A stretch of 64,000 nt of DNA from Heterohyrax brucei (GCA_028571685.1 CM053148.1:89798001-89862000); one strand, 5' to 3'; shown: positions 1-11,559, numbered from the stretch's first letter. A program made the numbers and translations. Notes: generated by a model from the sequence alone, not told the origin.

Positions 1-845
1 GAGAAGTTAGTTAAAATTGCATCCTGTTTCAGAGATATGACATAAATGTTTATTTATAATGATATTATTCATTGTGAATTTACTTTTAAGTGAGAAAAAA
101 CCTGGGGTATTTGCATAAAGAGATCAACAAGTATTTACATAAATAAAAGTTAGTCAGCCCAATGCCTTCTTAGCCTGAGAACATGTCAAGTACTAGGGAT
201 ATAACTTTCCTCTCTTGGAAAAAACTCCATTGCCCATTTTTGTATGTGAACTATAAATTAAGGTTTCTAAGACTCGTTGACTAATTAAAAGGTATTCATT
301 GCAAAACAAAAATCTAATGACCAACTTCTCTAAGGTCATGTTCTGTTTTGAAGGGTACGATATGCTTTGATGGGTATTTTTGTTCTCTAGTGTGGTTACT
401 CCATAACATATTGAGGTATTTTGTTCAGATCATTAGCTAAAGAATTAGATGGTAAATTAAAACTCTGAAAGGGTCTGACAAATGAGCAAAGGAGGAAGGC
501 GGTGGAAATGTGATCTTAGAAGATGATTACACGTGTCAGGTTTCATCATGGGGAAACACTTGCTGAGAGGACAAAACTCTAATGCATTGACGGCAGCTTT
601 CATGGTATCTGCCAGTGTAATTGAAATCTCTATGTAAATGACACATGTCCCTTTTGTTAATTTTATTTTGTAGATCACAGTTAAGAGATTCTGTAGAAAG
701 TTACTGCTTACCACAATTTTTAAAAAAAATAAATATTGAAAAAAGACAAAACCATTAAATGTTGAAGGTGAAATCAAAAGCCCTCAACACAAAGACCTCA
801 GTTAACAGGATCAGCACAAAATTTTATTGGATTCACTTTCTGAAA
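1..845. other. No gene or recognised repeat
   Basis: AT-rich sequence. I see no SINE, LINE or LTR signature and no convincing exon. The 106-codon antisense frame at 457-777 shows no domain or compositional sign of being coding. Confidence 0.5.
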
Positions 846-869
846 TGCACACACACACACAAACACACA
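846..869. repeat. (CA)n microsatellite
   Basis: Short CA run with one AAAC interruption. Confidence 0.8.
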
Positions 870-1622
870 ATTACTTATTTTGCATACCTTTACTAAATAT
901 TTAAGAAACAGGTCTTCTGCCGAGTAAGAGAAGTTCGCTACTGACTAGGAGATCTGGAGTTAACACACTCAGCTGCTGGTTGAACATTCAAGTTGACACA
1001 GAGGCACTTTGGGAAAAATGCCTGGAGATCTACTACTGAAAAGTCAGCTGCTGAAAGTTCTATAGAGGGTAGTGCTGACATATGTGGGGTCACCGTAAAT
1101 CAGAGTCCAAAGACAATTATTAGCTCCTGTTGTTGCACTAGGAGCTACATGCTTACCTCTTAGCCACAAATTTAGCCACTAATTAGAGTGATACAAGAAA
1201 GATTAATGAGAACAGTAAGGAATGAGAGAGAACTGATATTTTTCTTTTCAATGTAGTATTAATTTTGGTGTGCAAGAAAATACTCACTCTTTTGAAAAGT
1301 CTTCTTACCTAAATTGTTTATGAGCTCCTTTATTCAACTGGATGAGATTTCTTAGATCTACACTTTTCTGGTATGACAACCCAAGTCATCTAATAAGTTG
1401 AGATTACATTAAAACTGAATCCACTGAATAGAATTCCATCCCACATGCAGTCATACAAGGGTGTCTACCAATTGCTTTGTTGACTCTAGGATATATTCAG
1501 ACCCTTCCCACTTGTTTCTTCACATCTCCTCTTGTTTTTGTAGAGTTCATTAATCTTTTTGCAATTCTTTTGCCTCATCGTTTTCCTCTATTACACATCT
1601 GTTTTTGTTCACCATCTGAAAT
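870..1622. other. No gene or recognised repeat
   Basis: AT-rich. No motif or repeat family recognised. Confidence 0.45.
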
Positions 1623-1775
1623 TTGGAGTGGTTAAGAGCTTGGCTACTAAATAAAAGATCAGCAGTTTGCATCTACCAACCATTTCTTGGAAACCCTTTT
1701 CACAGTTCTACTCGGTGCCATAGGGTCACTGAGGCATAATTACTTAGACGGCATTGATTTGGCTTTAGTTTCTAT
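1623..1775 (+). repeat. AfroSINE, degraded
   Basis: The tRNA-like head (TGGTTAAGAGCTTGGCTACT) is followed by the 'CTTGGAAACCC … GTTCTACTC … CATAGGGTCACTGAGG' body and a GACGGCATTGATTTGGCTTT tail. It is the short form, lacking the internal AGAAAGATGTGGC block. Confidence 0.85.
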
Positions 1776-2060
1776 CTGACATACACATGCTATTATTATG
1801 TTACTCAAACACAGATTAAAGAAGAATATAAAAAAAGAAGAGTATGAGATGTTACTGTCTTCAGTAATCCCATTGTGTGTTTCACTCTTGGAAACATATT
1901 GGTATTTTTGCTGACAGGGCTTAGCTTTCTGTCTCGAGGACATTTTCCTTCTTTACCATAATCATAATCTTCTCCCAAACCACTCCTCAATGCCCAAATT
2001 TCAGTAACTTACACTGTCATGTTTATAACAAGTTAGTAATATATTTTCTTTTTTGTATAT

Positions 2061-2913
2061 TGTTACGGATTGAATAGCGTTCCCCTAAAATATCTACATC
2101 AATTGGCTAGAGCATGATTCCCAGTATTGTATGATTGTCCATAATTTTGCCATCTAATGCAATTTTCCTGAGTGTTGTAAATCTTTATGACGTTGATGAG
2201 ATGGAATTAGCAGCAGCTAAGATAATGAGGAAACTTGATCTATGTTTATTTGAAGTGTGTTTTGTCAAGTTAATATGTCAAAACATCTTTTGCTGACCCC
2301 ACACGATGCGTTGGTACACCAACTCTCTAGTAAATAGAAAATAATATCACTAGCTTCTATTTGTAGTTTGCCAGCTTCCAGCGTGTAAATACTCTCAATT
2401 ATGATCAATTATGATTTCAATGTGGTGTGAAAGAGCTGGAAATGTTCTTGAAAGTTGACTCTTAGCTCTGGTGAGCCATTGTGAGCCACGTTCGGCAAGT
2501 CCCTGGAAGAGATAAATATTGATAATACTAGATCTGTGTTTATGGAGAAATTAGTTACAGGAGGATAAACAAATGAACCCTGAATGCTGTGTCTTGATCC
2601 AGTCTCTCTTGAAATATAAAGGAGAGAAGTGAGACAGAGAGACATGGGGATCTCATACCATCAAGAAAGTAGCTCTAATAGCAGAGTGGATCTTCTGGAC
2701 CTGAGGTCCCTGTAACTAAGAAGTTCCTGGTTGAGGGCAAGATTGACGACAAGAACCTTCCTCCAGGGCCTGCAGAGAGAGGAAGTCTTCCCCTCAAGCT
2801 GATGCCATAAATTTGGACTGGTAGCCTAATGGACTGTGAGAGAATAAACTTCTTTTTGTGGAAGCCATTCTCTTGTAGTATTTCTGTTACAGCAGCACTA
2901 GAAGACTAAGACG
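2061..2913 (+). mobile_element. MaLR-like solo LTR, interrupted
   Basis: Starts TGTTACGGATTGAAT and ends GAAGACTAAGACG, matching the window's other LTRs of this family (start TGTC-ATGGATTGAATTGTG, end ACTAAGACA). The downstream half holds the family's AATAAA-containing 3' part (GAGAATAAACTTCT) and the 'GTATTTCTGTTACAGCAGCACTAG' terminus. An unrelated ~320-bp repeat sits in the middle (2253-2572), so the LTR is about 530 bp without it. Flanks TATAT and TTTAT could be a 5-bp TSD with one mismatch. No internal retroviral gene accompanies it. Confidence 0.75.
2253..2572 (+). repeat. Unidentified ~320-bp repeat, copy 1
   Basis: Lies inside the LTR at 2061-2913. The same block recurs at 3077-3442 with shared strings such as TTAATATGTCAAAA, CTTGAAAGTTGACT and AGGAGGATAAACAAAT. 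It has no tRNA boxes, poly(A), terminal repeats or ORF that I can see. I do not recognise the family. Confidence 0.6.
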
Positions 2914-3076
2914 TTTATTTCCAGATCATTCATTTCGATCCCCGTTCTCCAAACCTGAAGGAGTATCTCAAGGCATTTTCTTTACAAAGGAAAAGATCGC
3001 TGTGCCAGCATATGAGTCTACACCCAGCTAAACAAACATGAACTGGATGATGATTCTGAAACATTAAGAAACTTTT
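2914..3076. other. Spacer between the two unidentified repeat copies
   Basis: No recognised feature. Confidence 0.4.
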
Positions 3077-3442
3077 AAAGTATATTCCGTCAAATTAATA
3101 TGTCAAAAGATCTCATACTGACCAAACATGTTGGGATGGCAGACTAACTCTCTGAAAAACAGAAAAAAAATAATGCTAGTCTCTACTTGCCATTTGCCAG
3201 TTTCCACCATGTAAATGCTCCCAATTTAAGTTTCAGTTTGACATGAAAGAGTTAGAAAAATTCCTTTCTTTCTTTTTTTTTAATCATGATTGAATGAAAA
3301 TGTACTAGAAAAATTCTTGAAAGTTGACTGCTAGTTCTGGTGAGCCACTATGAGCTAAGGTGAGCAAAGCCTTGGCTGAGTTTAATATTAGAAATATTAG
3401 ATGTCTGTTTATGGAGCAGTTAGTAAAAGGAGGATAAACAAA
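3077..3442 (+). repeat. Unidentified ~320-bp repeat, copy 2
   Basis: Collinear with 2253-2572. The difference is an inserted T-rich stretch near 3265-3305 (CTTTCTTTCTTTTTTTTTAA), after which AGAAAAATTC is repeated. That makes this copy longer. It ends at AGGAGGATAAACAAATCC, where a CA/TA microsatellite begins. Confidence 0.6.
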
Positions 3443-3449
3443 TCCATGT

Positions 3450-3480
3450 ATACACACACACTCACACACATATATATTAA
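3450..3480. repeat. (CA)n/(TA)n microsatellite
   Basis: ACACACACTCACACACATATATA-type tract directly after repeat copy 2. Confidence 0.75.
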
Positions 3481-4049
3481 CAGCAACAACAATAAAAAAT
3501 CCTATAAACAACCCCCATCTTTGCAAGAAACCAAGGTAACAGTGTGATCCATTGCTCATATTTTTGTATGTCTGATAGCAAAGAGCAATATGTCAAGGCC
3601 AGAATTTATAGCAAAAAAGTAAACATCTAAATGTGAAGACCGTAAAACAATTTTACCATGTCACAAAGTTGTGGCAGGTAATGGCAAGCAAGCAACTGCT
3701 GGTTGTTTAAATTATGTCTAGGGAAAATGAACAATTCCAGAACACTTTCCTTTGTCCAATAATTGTGGGAGCCTGCTATGGGTACTTGTGTTTGTTTATA
3801 TGTTTATATGACGTCCATGAACATCTCATTCCTTCCTCATTGTCTCCTGTTCAACAAAGAAATCTACCATGGGGCATTCCTTTTTTAAAAGTATTCTTTC
3901 CTAGTAATGAGAAGTTACAGTCAGTAAACATGAAGCAGCTAAATCCACTTTGGAGGATGAATCCACTCGAGTAACTCGGGTCGTAAATAAATTTCACCAA
4001 ATTCATTCATTTGATCTAAGACATAAGTGCTCCTTGGTTTCAAGCACTA
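3481..4049. other. No gene or recognised repeat
   Basis: The 86-codon frame at 3714-3974 has no recognisable domain, and I do not call it a gene. Confidence 0.4.
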
Positions 4050-4205
4050 GCAAACCAGCAAAAGCAAACCTGGTACCGTCAAGTCAGTTCTGACCCTGTC
4101 AGACAGAGTAGAACTCCTTCATAGAGTTTCCAAGGAGTGCCTGGTGGATTTGAACTTCCAGCCTTTTGCATAGCAGCTGTTTAACACTTAACCATTACGT
4201 CGTTA
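4050..4205 (-). repeat. AfroSINE, short form
   Basis: Antisense: tail GGTACCGTCAAGTCAGTTCTG at left, then CAGACAGAGTAGAACTCC, CAAGGAGTGCCTGGTGGATT and the tRNA-like head ending CACTTAACCATTACG at right. Confidence 0.9.
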
Positions 4206-4991
4206 GTGTTTTCAACACTAGAGGGTCAAAGTCTTTTTTTTTTTCTCCAATAGGCCTGTGTAGCATATGGGTAAATCTAAAGATCGGGGTAATATGAATT
4301 GTTCCAGATTTTACCAGCTATTACTCAAACCATATTTTATACAAGTCAACAAGGTCAACTGCAAACATCATGAAGTGATGTTAACATTTTTTGATCATAT
4401 TGTATGTATTCTTGTCTTTATATAATTATTTACTATCATTAGCATTCTATATCTAAAAGTAATTTGCATTAAAATGTCAACATTAAACAAATGTCTTAAC
4501 TAAGACTTCTAAGAAGTTGTTACCTATAAAAAAAAATGTAAGCATGATTTTCAGAGACGTAATTGTTGTCATTTGTTATACATTTCTCATCTAAACTGAA
4601 TTAATAGAGGTACTAGGTAATTTAGGATGACGTAATTCAAACATCAGGGAAATATATTTATCAACTATTGAGTTAGACTGCCTCATATTGTTTTAATAAA
4701 GCAGTAACTGGAATTAATTATTTAAACATGTATGCAAAATATGTAACAATACACACAGAATGAAATCTTATCATCTAATCAATATATTATGCCATATTAT
4801 TTTTTGTGGCTAATATTTTTTTCTTATTACAGCTTGCTAGGTTTGCACATTTTATATTGTAATTATCTACAGATACATGGTGGCTTCTCTGAGCTCTGCA
4901 GTACATGTATCATTTGTCAGAATTTCTGGAGTTCTGAAAAGTATAGAAGTGATTCCTAAGTCCATGCCATTGACCATTTAGAGAATGTTCG
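4206..4991. other. No gene or recognised repeat
   Basis: Strongly AT-rich. No recognised element. Confidence 0.4.
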
Positions 4992-5160
4992 TCCTCAAAT
5001 TATAAAAAAAAAAAAAAAAAAAAGAAAAGAAAGAAAAAAGCTGCCATCTATTCAGGTCCAACTCAGAGACCCTAGAGGCAGAGTAGAACTGCCCCATAGA
5101 ATTTTCAAAGAGTACCTGGTGGATTTGAACTGCCAACCTCTTGTTTCCTCAAATTATAAA
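4992..5160 (-). repeat. 5'-truncated AfroSINE with perfect TSD
   Basis: Element 5007-5145 is flanked by a perfect 15-bp duplication TCCTCAAATTATAAA (4992-5006 and 5146-5160). The left side is a ~20-A run plus AAAGAAAGAAA, the tail in antisense view. The tRNA-like head is missing beyond the 'CCAACCTCTTGT' block, so it is truncated. Confidence 0.92.
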
Positions 5161-5747
5161 GTCCTTATAAATTTGTCTTCCAAGTCATTCTTTCAGGCAG
5201 TATTCTGTCAGGTAATGTCAGCTCCAGCAGTAAGAAATTTCTCTTGAATCTTTTATTGATGAGCTCCTGATGCCAGGACTTGTTCCTACCCCATGAGTCT
5301 AGTCAGCAGCAGCAGAAACACAGCTTGCAAAGGCAGCAAGAAGTACCACTGACTCTGAAATGACCATCATTTTTTGTGCTCTACAGTGACAGTGGCGGAT
5401 CAGAAGAACAGTTCTGTCATACAGTTTGGGTGTCATCTCCGATTGCCCAGCCTCCAAAACTGATTCTCCAGCCTCCCTGACAGGGCACATGTCATTCAAT
5501 ACAATTATATTTTCTCTAAACCTCTTACTTTGTTTTATTTGCATTTAGAAAAGTAAAATAAATAGTGTAAAATGGTTTTTTCCCCAGGAAGATCCCGAAA
5601 TAAATTTATTGACATGCCAGCCAAAGGCCATGACTAGATCTATTTTTTGATGTGAACTAGAACAAAAATATCAGAGTGAAACATTGTTTCAAGAAACTTT
5701 GATTTCATGCATGTATGTATACATTCATGAATTTATTGCAAATATTG
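5161..5747. other. No gene or recognised repeat
   Basis: The 81-codon antisense frame at 5299-5544 has no recognisable domain. Confidence 0.4.
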
Positions 5748-5911
5748 ACAAAACCAAACTCGTTGCCACTGAGTTTGTTCTAACTCAAAGTACCTCTAGA
5801 GGACAGAATAGAATTGTCCCATAGGATTTCCAAGGAACAGCTGGAGGATTTGAATTGTTGCCCTTTTTGTCAATAACCAAGCTCTTAACCACTGTAACAC
5901 TAGGTCTCCAT
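5748..5911 (-). repeat. AfroSINE, short form
   Basis: Antisense copy from ACAAAACCAAACTCGTTGCC to AACCACTGTAACACTAGGTC. About 20% diverged by eye from the younger copies. Confidence 0.87.
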
Positions 5912-6039
5912 CTATTAACATATGCATGTGACAATGTTGAATTGTATCTAAATCTTGTCATCCTCGAAAAAAGGAATAGTCAAGGAAGTTTTCCACCCCT
6001 TTATGTTCCAGAAAATGGTTTACAGTAAGGAAACATCCT

Positions 6040-6500
6040 TTCATATATGATTTAGACAGGACTCAAGATAACCCCTTCTTTACTAAGGATATAACCCATC
6101 ACAGACCCTCTAATTTCCATTTTCTGTCTTGTAAATATGGCTATTTGAAATGCTTGTTCCCACTGATCAACAGCAACAAAACATATGGGAAACAAAATTT
6201 GGTCAAGCTTCTCTCCAGTCTTTAAATGCCTGAACTTCGGCCTATGCTTAGTCTGATCCAATGTAAGAGGTCCCTTAAGGGCCTCTCCCAGAGAATGGTA
6301 TGACCTTGGAGTACATCAGTCTGCTTCTGCTTCTTCCTACTCATTTCTTTCTCACCTTTGACTTCTTTGTAACAGAAAATCCCCTTTCTGCTTAACTCAT
6401 GAAGGTCTTGCAGCTCTTACAGTCAGAGTAATCTTCCTGCTCTAATAAATTCCTCCTTGCAGCAGTCTTTCTTTCTCAATGAAGACTTTCCCTATTGAAT
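6040..6500 (+). mobile_element. Possible endogenous-retrovirus LTR fragment
   Basis: The 3' part (6385-6500) has the style of a mammalian ERV LTR R/U5 region: CTTGCAGCTCTTACAGTCAGAG, then CTCTAATAAATTCCTCCTTG with an AATAAA signal, then CAGTCTTTCTTTCTCAATGA. No TSD, TG…CA ends or viral gene were identified. The classification is from memory and tentative. Confidence 0.3.
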
Positions 6501-6544
6501 TACCATTTTTTTTAAATTTGAAAATCATGTAACCAGTATATGGT

Positions 6545-6585
6545 TACATATATACATATATAGTATATGGTTAGGAAAAAAAAAA
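6545..6585. repeat. (TATATACA)n and (A)n tract
   Basis: TA-rich tract followed by about 13 A. Confidence 0.6.
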
Positions 6586-6899
6586 AAAAGCACTCTAGCC
6601 AGCCATGGATATGTGACAATATTTCTGGCAGACAGAGTGCCAAGAATCTCTCAGGCTAGAAAAGATTCTGTCTAGAGAGATGGTGCAGGATAACAGCATC
6701 AATTAACAAGAGCAAATACAAAAGAAAACTAAACAGGTACAAACCTCCACTGACTCATTCAGTGTAAATGTAGCCAATGTCACTGAAGTATAACTGGTTT
6801 CGGATAAGTTTATTTCGACTTTAGATCAAGAAGTAAATACAGAATGGAAGTGTAGGCAACCAGGGAGATTTGTATTCTGTGTTTAGACTTCTTGGAGTG
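6586..6899. other. No gene or recognised repeat
   Basis: No recognised element. Confidence 0.4.
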
Positions 6900-6918
6900 T
6901 TTTTTTTTTTTTTTTTTC
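6900..6918. repeat. (T)n tract
   Basis: Run of about 18 T. Confidence 0.8.
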
Positions 6919-7021
6919 GTAGAAAAGAGAAAAAAAATAGCTTAGGAAAATATTTTCAAAATGCAAGTATGGCAGTTGTGTACATGTAACGAATATTTTA
7001 TTAGGACATTTACTAGAGCTA

Positions 7022-7222
7022 GTCCAGGTGGTACAGTGATCACAGTACTCTGCAGCTAGCCGAAAGGTGGACAGTTCAATACCACCTGCCACTTCTGGCG
7101 AGAAAGATGTGGCAATGTGCTTTCTTAAAGACGACAGCCTTGGAAACACTGTGGGACTGTTCTACCCTGTCTTACAGAGTCACTGTGAGTAGGAATCAAC
7201 GCAACAGCAGTGATTTGAGGAT
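7022..7222 (+). repeat. AfroSINE, long form
   Basis: Has the tRNA-like head (GGTGGTACAGTGATCACAGT) and the extra internal block AGAAAGATGTGGCAATGTGC … GACGACAGCCTTGGAAACAC. Most copies in the window lack this block. The 99-codon ORF at 7107-7406 overlaps it by chance. Confidence 0.88.
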
Positions 7223-7459
7223 TTGGAGTGTTTATGTTGACTGTAGTCTTGAGACAAAAATTAATCATTTGGTGCCTAGCATTCGAGGTTCTGAGTTAAC
7301 TCCTAATTTCCAGACTCTCCTCCCTCAGATCTCTGTTCAAAGCTACTGTCTCAGAAGACACCTGCCATGGGTATCCTGCCTAAAATTTCAACCCTATTCA
7401 CCTTAGCACTTATCTGTCTCCTGCTTACTCCTTATGTAGCTCACTCTGTCTTCATTGTA

Positions 7460-7800
7460 CATTCCAGCTGACATCAATACCAAGGAACAGAGGAGAACTG
7501 CCCCCAAGAGATTTCCTAGGCTGTGAATCTGGTGGTGCAATCCTTCAGTGCTATGGCTGCTAACCAAAAGCTCAACAGTTCAGATCCACCAGACACTCCT
7601 TCAAAACTCTATGGGGTAGTTCTGCTCTGTCCTATGGGGTTTCTATGAGTTGAAACTGACCCAGTGGCAGTGAGTTTGGTTTGGGGTTTCAGATCTTTTA
7701 CAAGAGCAGATTGCCAGGTCTTTTCTCCTTCTGAACAGCTAGTGGGTTCAAACTGTCAACCTTTCTGTTTACAGCTGACCACTTAACCACACTACATTGA
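7460..7800 (-). repeat. AfroSINE, long form, interrupted
   Basis: Antisense body GGAACAGAGGAGAACTGCCC … TTTCCTAGGCTGTGA resumes at ATCTTTTACAAGAGCAGATT and ends with the head near CTTAACCACACTAC. The break is filled by a sense AfroSINE (7523-7691). Confidence 0.8.
7523..7691 (+). repeat. AfroSINE nested in an antisense AfroSINE
   Basis: Sense copy from CTGGTGGTGCAATCCTTCAG to GTGGCAGTGAGTTTGGTTTG, inserted into the older antisense element. This gives a clear relative age order. Confidence 0.88.
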
Positions 7801-8195
7801 ACTTCTTTTTATAGTTTTTAAGCCCAATGTGGGCAAGCATTATTCTCTTTTGTTTGCCAGTATATTCTCAGTGCCCAGAGTGCTACTGGGCGGTTAGCAG
7901 GCACTCAGGGCCCACTTGTTACAATAGGACTTGGGTACCACATCACCCACAGCCAGAGTGAATGAGCTTCCAGAGGCTTAAAGTGGGAGGGGAGGTGATT
8001 TGCTGAGTGCTCTGGGCAAAGTGACCACATCAGAAAAAGTCTTCAGAGAAGGGGGATTGGAAATAGCCAGCCGTGAAAAGTACGACTTCCTTATCAAAGA
8101 TTTTCAAGTGGAATTTCAAGATGTGAGGATCTGAGAAGCCATAAAATTTCCTGTGGGACAAAGATCTAGCTCTAATCACCTAACAAGTGCAATAC
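7801..8195. other. No gene or recognised repeat
   Basis: Slightly more GC-rich than its flanks. No exon or element recognised. Confidence 0.4.
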
Positions 8196-8366
8196 AAACT
8201 AAAACAAAACCGAATCCACTGCCTCAGAGTTGATTCCAACTCATAGAGACCCTATAGGACAGAGTAGAATGGCCCCATAGAGTTTCTAAGGAGTGCATGG
8301 TGGATTTGAACTGCTGACTTTTTGGTTAGCAGATACAGAGCTTAACCATTATGCTACCAAAACCGC
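8196..8366 (-). repeat. AfroSINE, short form, nearly full length
   Basis: Antisense: ACAAAACCGAATCCACTGCC tail, CCCTATAGGACAGAGTAGAA body, head ending CTTAACCATTATGCTACC. Confidence 0.92.
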
Positions 8367-8373
8367 TCCATAG

Positions 8374-8475
8374 GTTTGTCTTTTGTTTTGTTTGGCTAAA
8401 ATCTTTGCAAAAGCAGTTTACCAGGAATTTTCTTTCATGGAGCCGCCAAGTGGCTTTGACCCTTCAAACACTGAG
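8374..8475 (-). repeat. AfroSINE long-form fragment
   Basis: Antisense fragment with the long-form block (AATCTTTGCAAAAGCAGTTT) and degraded head region (GAGCCGCCAAGTGGCTTTGA). Directly abuts the preceding copy. Confidence 0.65.
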
Positions 8476-8544
8476 TTAACAGAAGGTTAGAAGATGGCCA
8501 GCTAATTACAACACTCAGGCTCCTTGATGCACACTGTGAAACCC

Positions 8545-8690
8545 AAACTCAAAACCCACTGTGTGGAGTCAATTCTGACTCATAGCAAACTCTGCAAGAC
8601 AAAGTAGAACTGCACGATAAAGTTTCTAAGGATCCTCTGGTGGGTTTGAACTGCCAACATTTTGGTTAGCGCCTATAACACTTACACTTT
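8545..8690 (-). repeat. AfroSINE, short form
   Basis: Antisense: CTCAAAACCCACTGTGTGGA tail, AGACAAAGTAGAACTGCAC body, head CCAACATTTTGGTTAGCGCC. Confidence 0.88.
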
Positions 8691-9717
8691 AAGGGAAACA
8701 ACAATGACAGCAATAAAAATAGATCAGCATTACCTAGAGTGTGAAAGATGCTCGATGGAGCAGAGAGGTGATTTTGTCTTTGATAATCCAGATAGAAAGA
8801 GATACATTTCCAGGAGGAGAATGCGGACTGAAAAGACTTGGTTAGTAACCTCAGCACAGGGCCAGAATGAAGAAAAATGTGGAGGACTGAGAACTTGGAT
8901 GCATTCAATTTGATTCTCTAGCGATGATGTTCAACTGCTTTGTAAATCAGAAACTCAAGGGTTTGTGGTTGTCATGGTGGAAATAAAAATAAATAACTCT
9001 GCATTAAATTCACAACTGCAGCAATGTCAGTGGATCTGGTAAAAAGAGTCTATCTTGATTTATGAGTTGATCGGTGTGCTGACTGGCTGGTCTGGGCATC
9101 TTTTGTTAATCAGGCTTGGTATGCAGAAATTGTGTGATTAATCTTGCTTTCATCACCAAGTAGCACTAAGTTTTTTTAAAAAAAGAAAGAAAACTGACAT
9201 TGAGTTCTCTCTTAAAACTCTTTCCTAATCAGGACAAGCTAAACATTCGTAATAGTGAGACCATGCATGCCTCCCCAGACTTAATTCTTTCCCTAGGTCT
9301 GGTAGCATAAATGCTGGTGATAAACTAAGTCTGATTTTCTATATTACTATCCAGTGTCAAAAATGGCTGACTTCTAGGTATCCTTGTTCAAACTTAAGAG
9401 ACGTGGCAATCTAGCTAGTCAGATACCTTGGAAAGAACCAGTGCTAACTTACAGCATTATGCCTACAGAAGGGCAAAAACAAAGAAAGAAAATTTTATGA
9501 CTACCAGTTGCCATTTAATGTAAAACTACTGTGGTTTGTTTTGCTTAAAACAAACAAGCAAACAAAAATTCTTTCTTTATAAGTAGCCTCTGAAATGGAG
9601 CTCTAAAAAAGAGTATTTCACTATCATTAGCCCATAATTAAGGACTGAAGATAATTGTCATTTTTGATCAGCAACAAAATAATTAACTGATCAAGAATGT
9701 TTTCTTTTTTACGTAGC
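8691..9717. other. No gene or recognised repeat
   Basis: Reading frames on both strands at 8662-8913 are mutual shadows without recognisable domains. Confidence 0.4.
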
Positions 9718-9922
9718 ATCCAAGTACTACCAAAGTTCCTAACCAAAAGTTTGGCAGTTTAAATAAGCCAACCTATCCTAGGGTTGCCATGAGTCAGATC
9801 CAGCTGGACAGCACTTGGCTTGGCTTGGTTATCCTTGGAAACTCTATAGGGCAGTTCTACTCTGTCTGTAGGGTAGCTGTGAGTTGAAATTGATTCAAAG
9901 GCAGAGGGTTTGGTTATGTGCT
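9718..9922 (+). repeat. AfroSINE carrying a nested micro-insertion
   Basis: Sense copy (CCTAACCAAAAGTTTGGCAG … CTTGGAAACTCTATAGGGCA … AAAGGCAGAGGGTTTGG) split after its head by the 50-bp insertion at 9780-9829. Confidence 0.85.
9780..9829 (+). repeat. 50-bp micro-insertion of an RTE/SINE 3' tail
   Basis: Contains only the 3' block CCATGAGTCAGATCCAGCTG and the tail GCACTTGGCTTGGCTTGGT, flanked by TATCCT (9774-9779 and 9830-9835). It interrupts an AfroSINE whose body is otherwise continuous, so it is a separate later insertion. Confidence 0.75.
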
Positions 9923-9934
9923 TTTCTGTTGCAA

Positions 9935-10115
9935 CACTGTGGACTGATACAAGGGTTGAGTTCAAAGATAGCAAAGATAGCAACACGACGAGTGCAAAGA
10001 TGGCAACATGAGCTCAAAGAAAGTAATAGCGTAAGACAGAGCAGCATTTCATTCTGTTGTACACAGAACCTCTGTGAGCTGGAACGGACTGGAGTGCACC
10101 TAATAACAACAACAT
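9935..10115 (+). repeat. 3' end of RTE or RTE-tailed SINE
   Basis: Shows the RTE-type terminus: CATTTCATTCTGTTGTACAC, CTGTGAGCTGGAACGGACTG, then tail GTGCACCTAATAACAACAAC. The 85- and 89-codon ORFs here are shadows. Confidence 0.75.
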
Positions 10116-11430
10116 GTGGCAATACGTACCAGAATATGTAAGGGTGCGTAACTGATCTGTGCAAATTTACTCAGGAAATGTGTACCAGGTACACAGAAAG
10201 CAGGAATAGCCTCAGTTATGAGACACATACACATACACACGGAACTCACACTAAGTAAAAGTCTTCCTGTCTTCTATCCCTAAAAAACAAAAAACATCCT
10301 ACAATACTTCACCAGTTTACAATGGTAGTGATTAAAGAACTCAAGCTGCGTGACTATTCTTTTAAATCATTCATGTACATTAAAGCAACTTGAACACCTT
10401 CACATACTTATGGTAAAATGTCTTTGTGTATTGGTACTTAGTGCCATGGTTTATTAAGCATATATTGTATGTAAGTAATCTTGATAAAAAAATTTAAGAG
10501 ACACAATGGGTGCTACTGATCCATCACGGCCTCTAATAACTTTCCCTTTTCAGGGAAGAAGTGCTGAAAACCTAAGTTTTTATAGCTGCAGAATGCCACT
10601 TTTGCATCTGTATGTTAATAAAAAAAAGAAAAGAAATGCAAAATTTAAATGTGCAAATACATTCCTCAAGTTAGAATTAAACATGAAGACATTATGCTTT
10701 ATGTATATTTAACACTAAGTGCAAGGTATGTTCTGTATCCTCAGTTATGCTAGCATATTTGCATACTAAGTTCTTCCTAGAACTGGTTCACAAAGATCTC
10801 ACAGGATGTGACAGCAGAGCTGTTATACAAAAAGAAATCACATCATCCTGGAACATCTTGACAGAGAGAATATTACTGATACTCAGAACGTCTGATTATC
10901 TACATCTTTGGTACTGATCTTAGTGGTTTTCTTATCCAGTGAGCCTTATTCTTTAGTAAGTCAGTGGGTCTGATCATCAATACAAACGATAGCACATTGT
11001 GAATGGCAAAGACCCAAGAAACTACTTTGCATGCTATGTCTCTGAAAAGATGTACAAACACTCAAGTCTATATCCAGGGTGAGGAGATGTTTTCCATTTT
11101 CAATTCCTGTTGTTCTTCATGACCTGCAGACAAATGACGTGTTTCAGTTGAGGGTTGTAACTCCCAGCACAGGGCATGTCCTTCAATCAGGGCTGAGCCT
11201 AGTCAGGATTTTCTTCCTGCTGCTCTTAGATTACGGAGACAGCTGACCAAACAACACACGACACAGTTGCCATTCAAAACATGCTATCATTTGTACTGAC
11301 AATCAAACCAATTGATTTACTATAGAATAAGACCACCAAGAATAAAAGTGTAAGACTTGCTAGAGAATGAAACCTCCAAGATCATTACCAAGTATGGAGA
11401 TAATCAGATGTTAACAACACAGTTAACCTA
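10116..11430. other. No gene or recognised repeat
   Basis: Over 1.3 kb without a recognised transposon, one of the longer such stretches in the window. The short ORF at 10506-10712 has no recognisable domain. Confidence 0.4.
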
Positions 11431-11524
11431 TGGACTACCTATTGTCCTCGAGTCAACTCCAATTCACAGCAACCCTACCTGGCTGAGTAGAACTGCCCCC
11501 CTAGGGTTTCCAAGGCTGCACAAT
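11431..11524 (-). repeat. AfroSINE long-form fragment, 5' truncated
   Basis: Antisense 3' part: CTCGAGTCAACTCCAATTCA, GAGTAGAACTGCCCCCCTAG, ending where the long-form block begins (CCAAGGCTGCACAATCC). Confidence 0.78.
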
Positions 11525-11559
11525 CCACATACACAAATCTATCAGTGATTCTCACTGGA

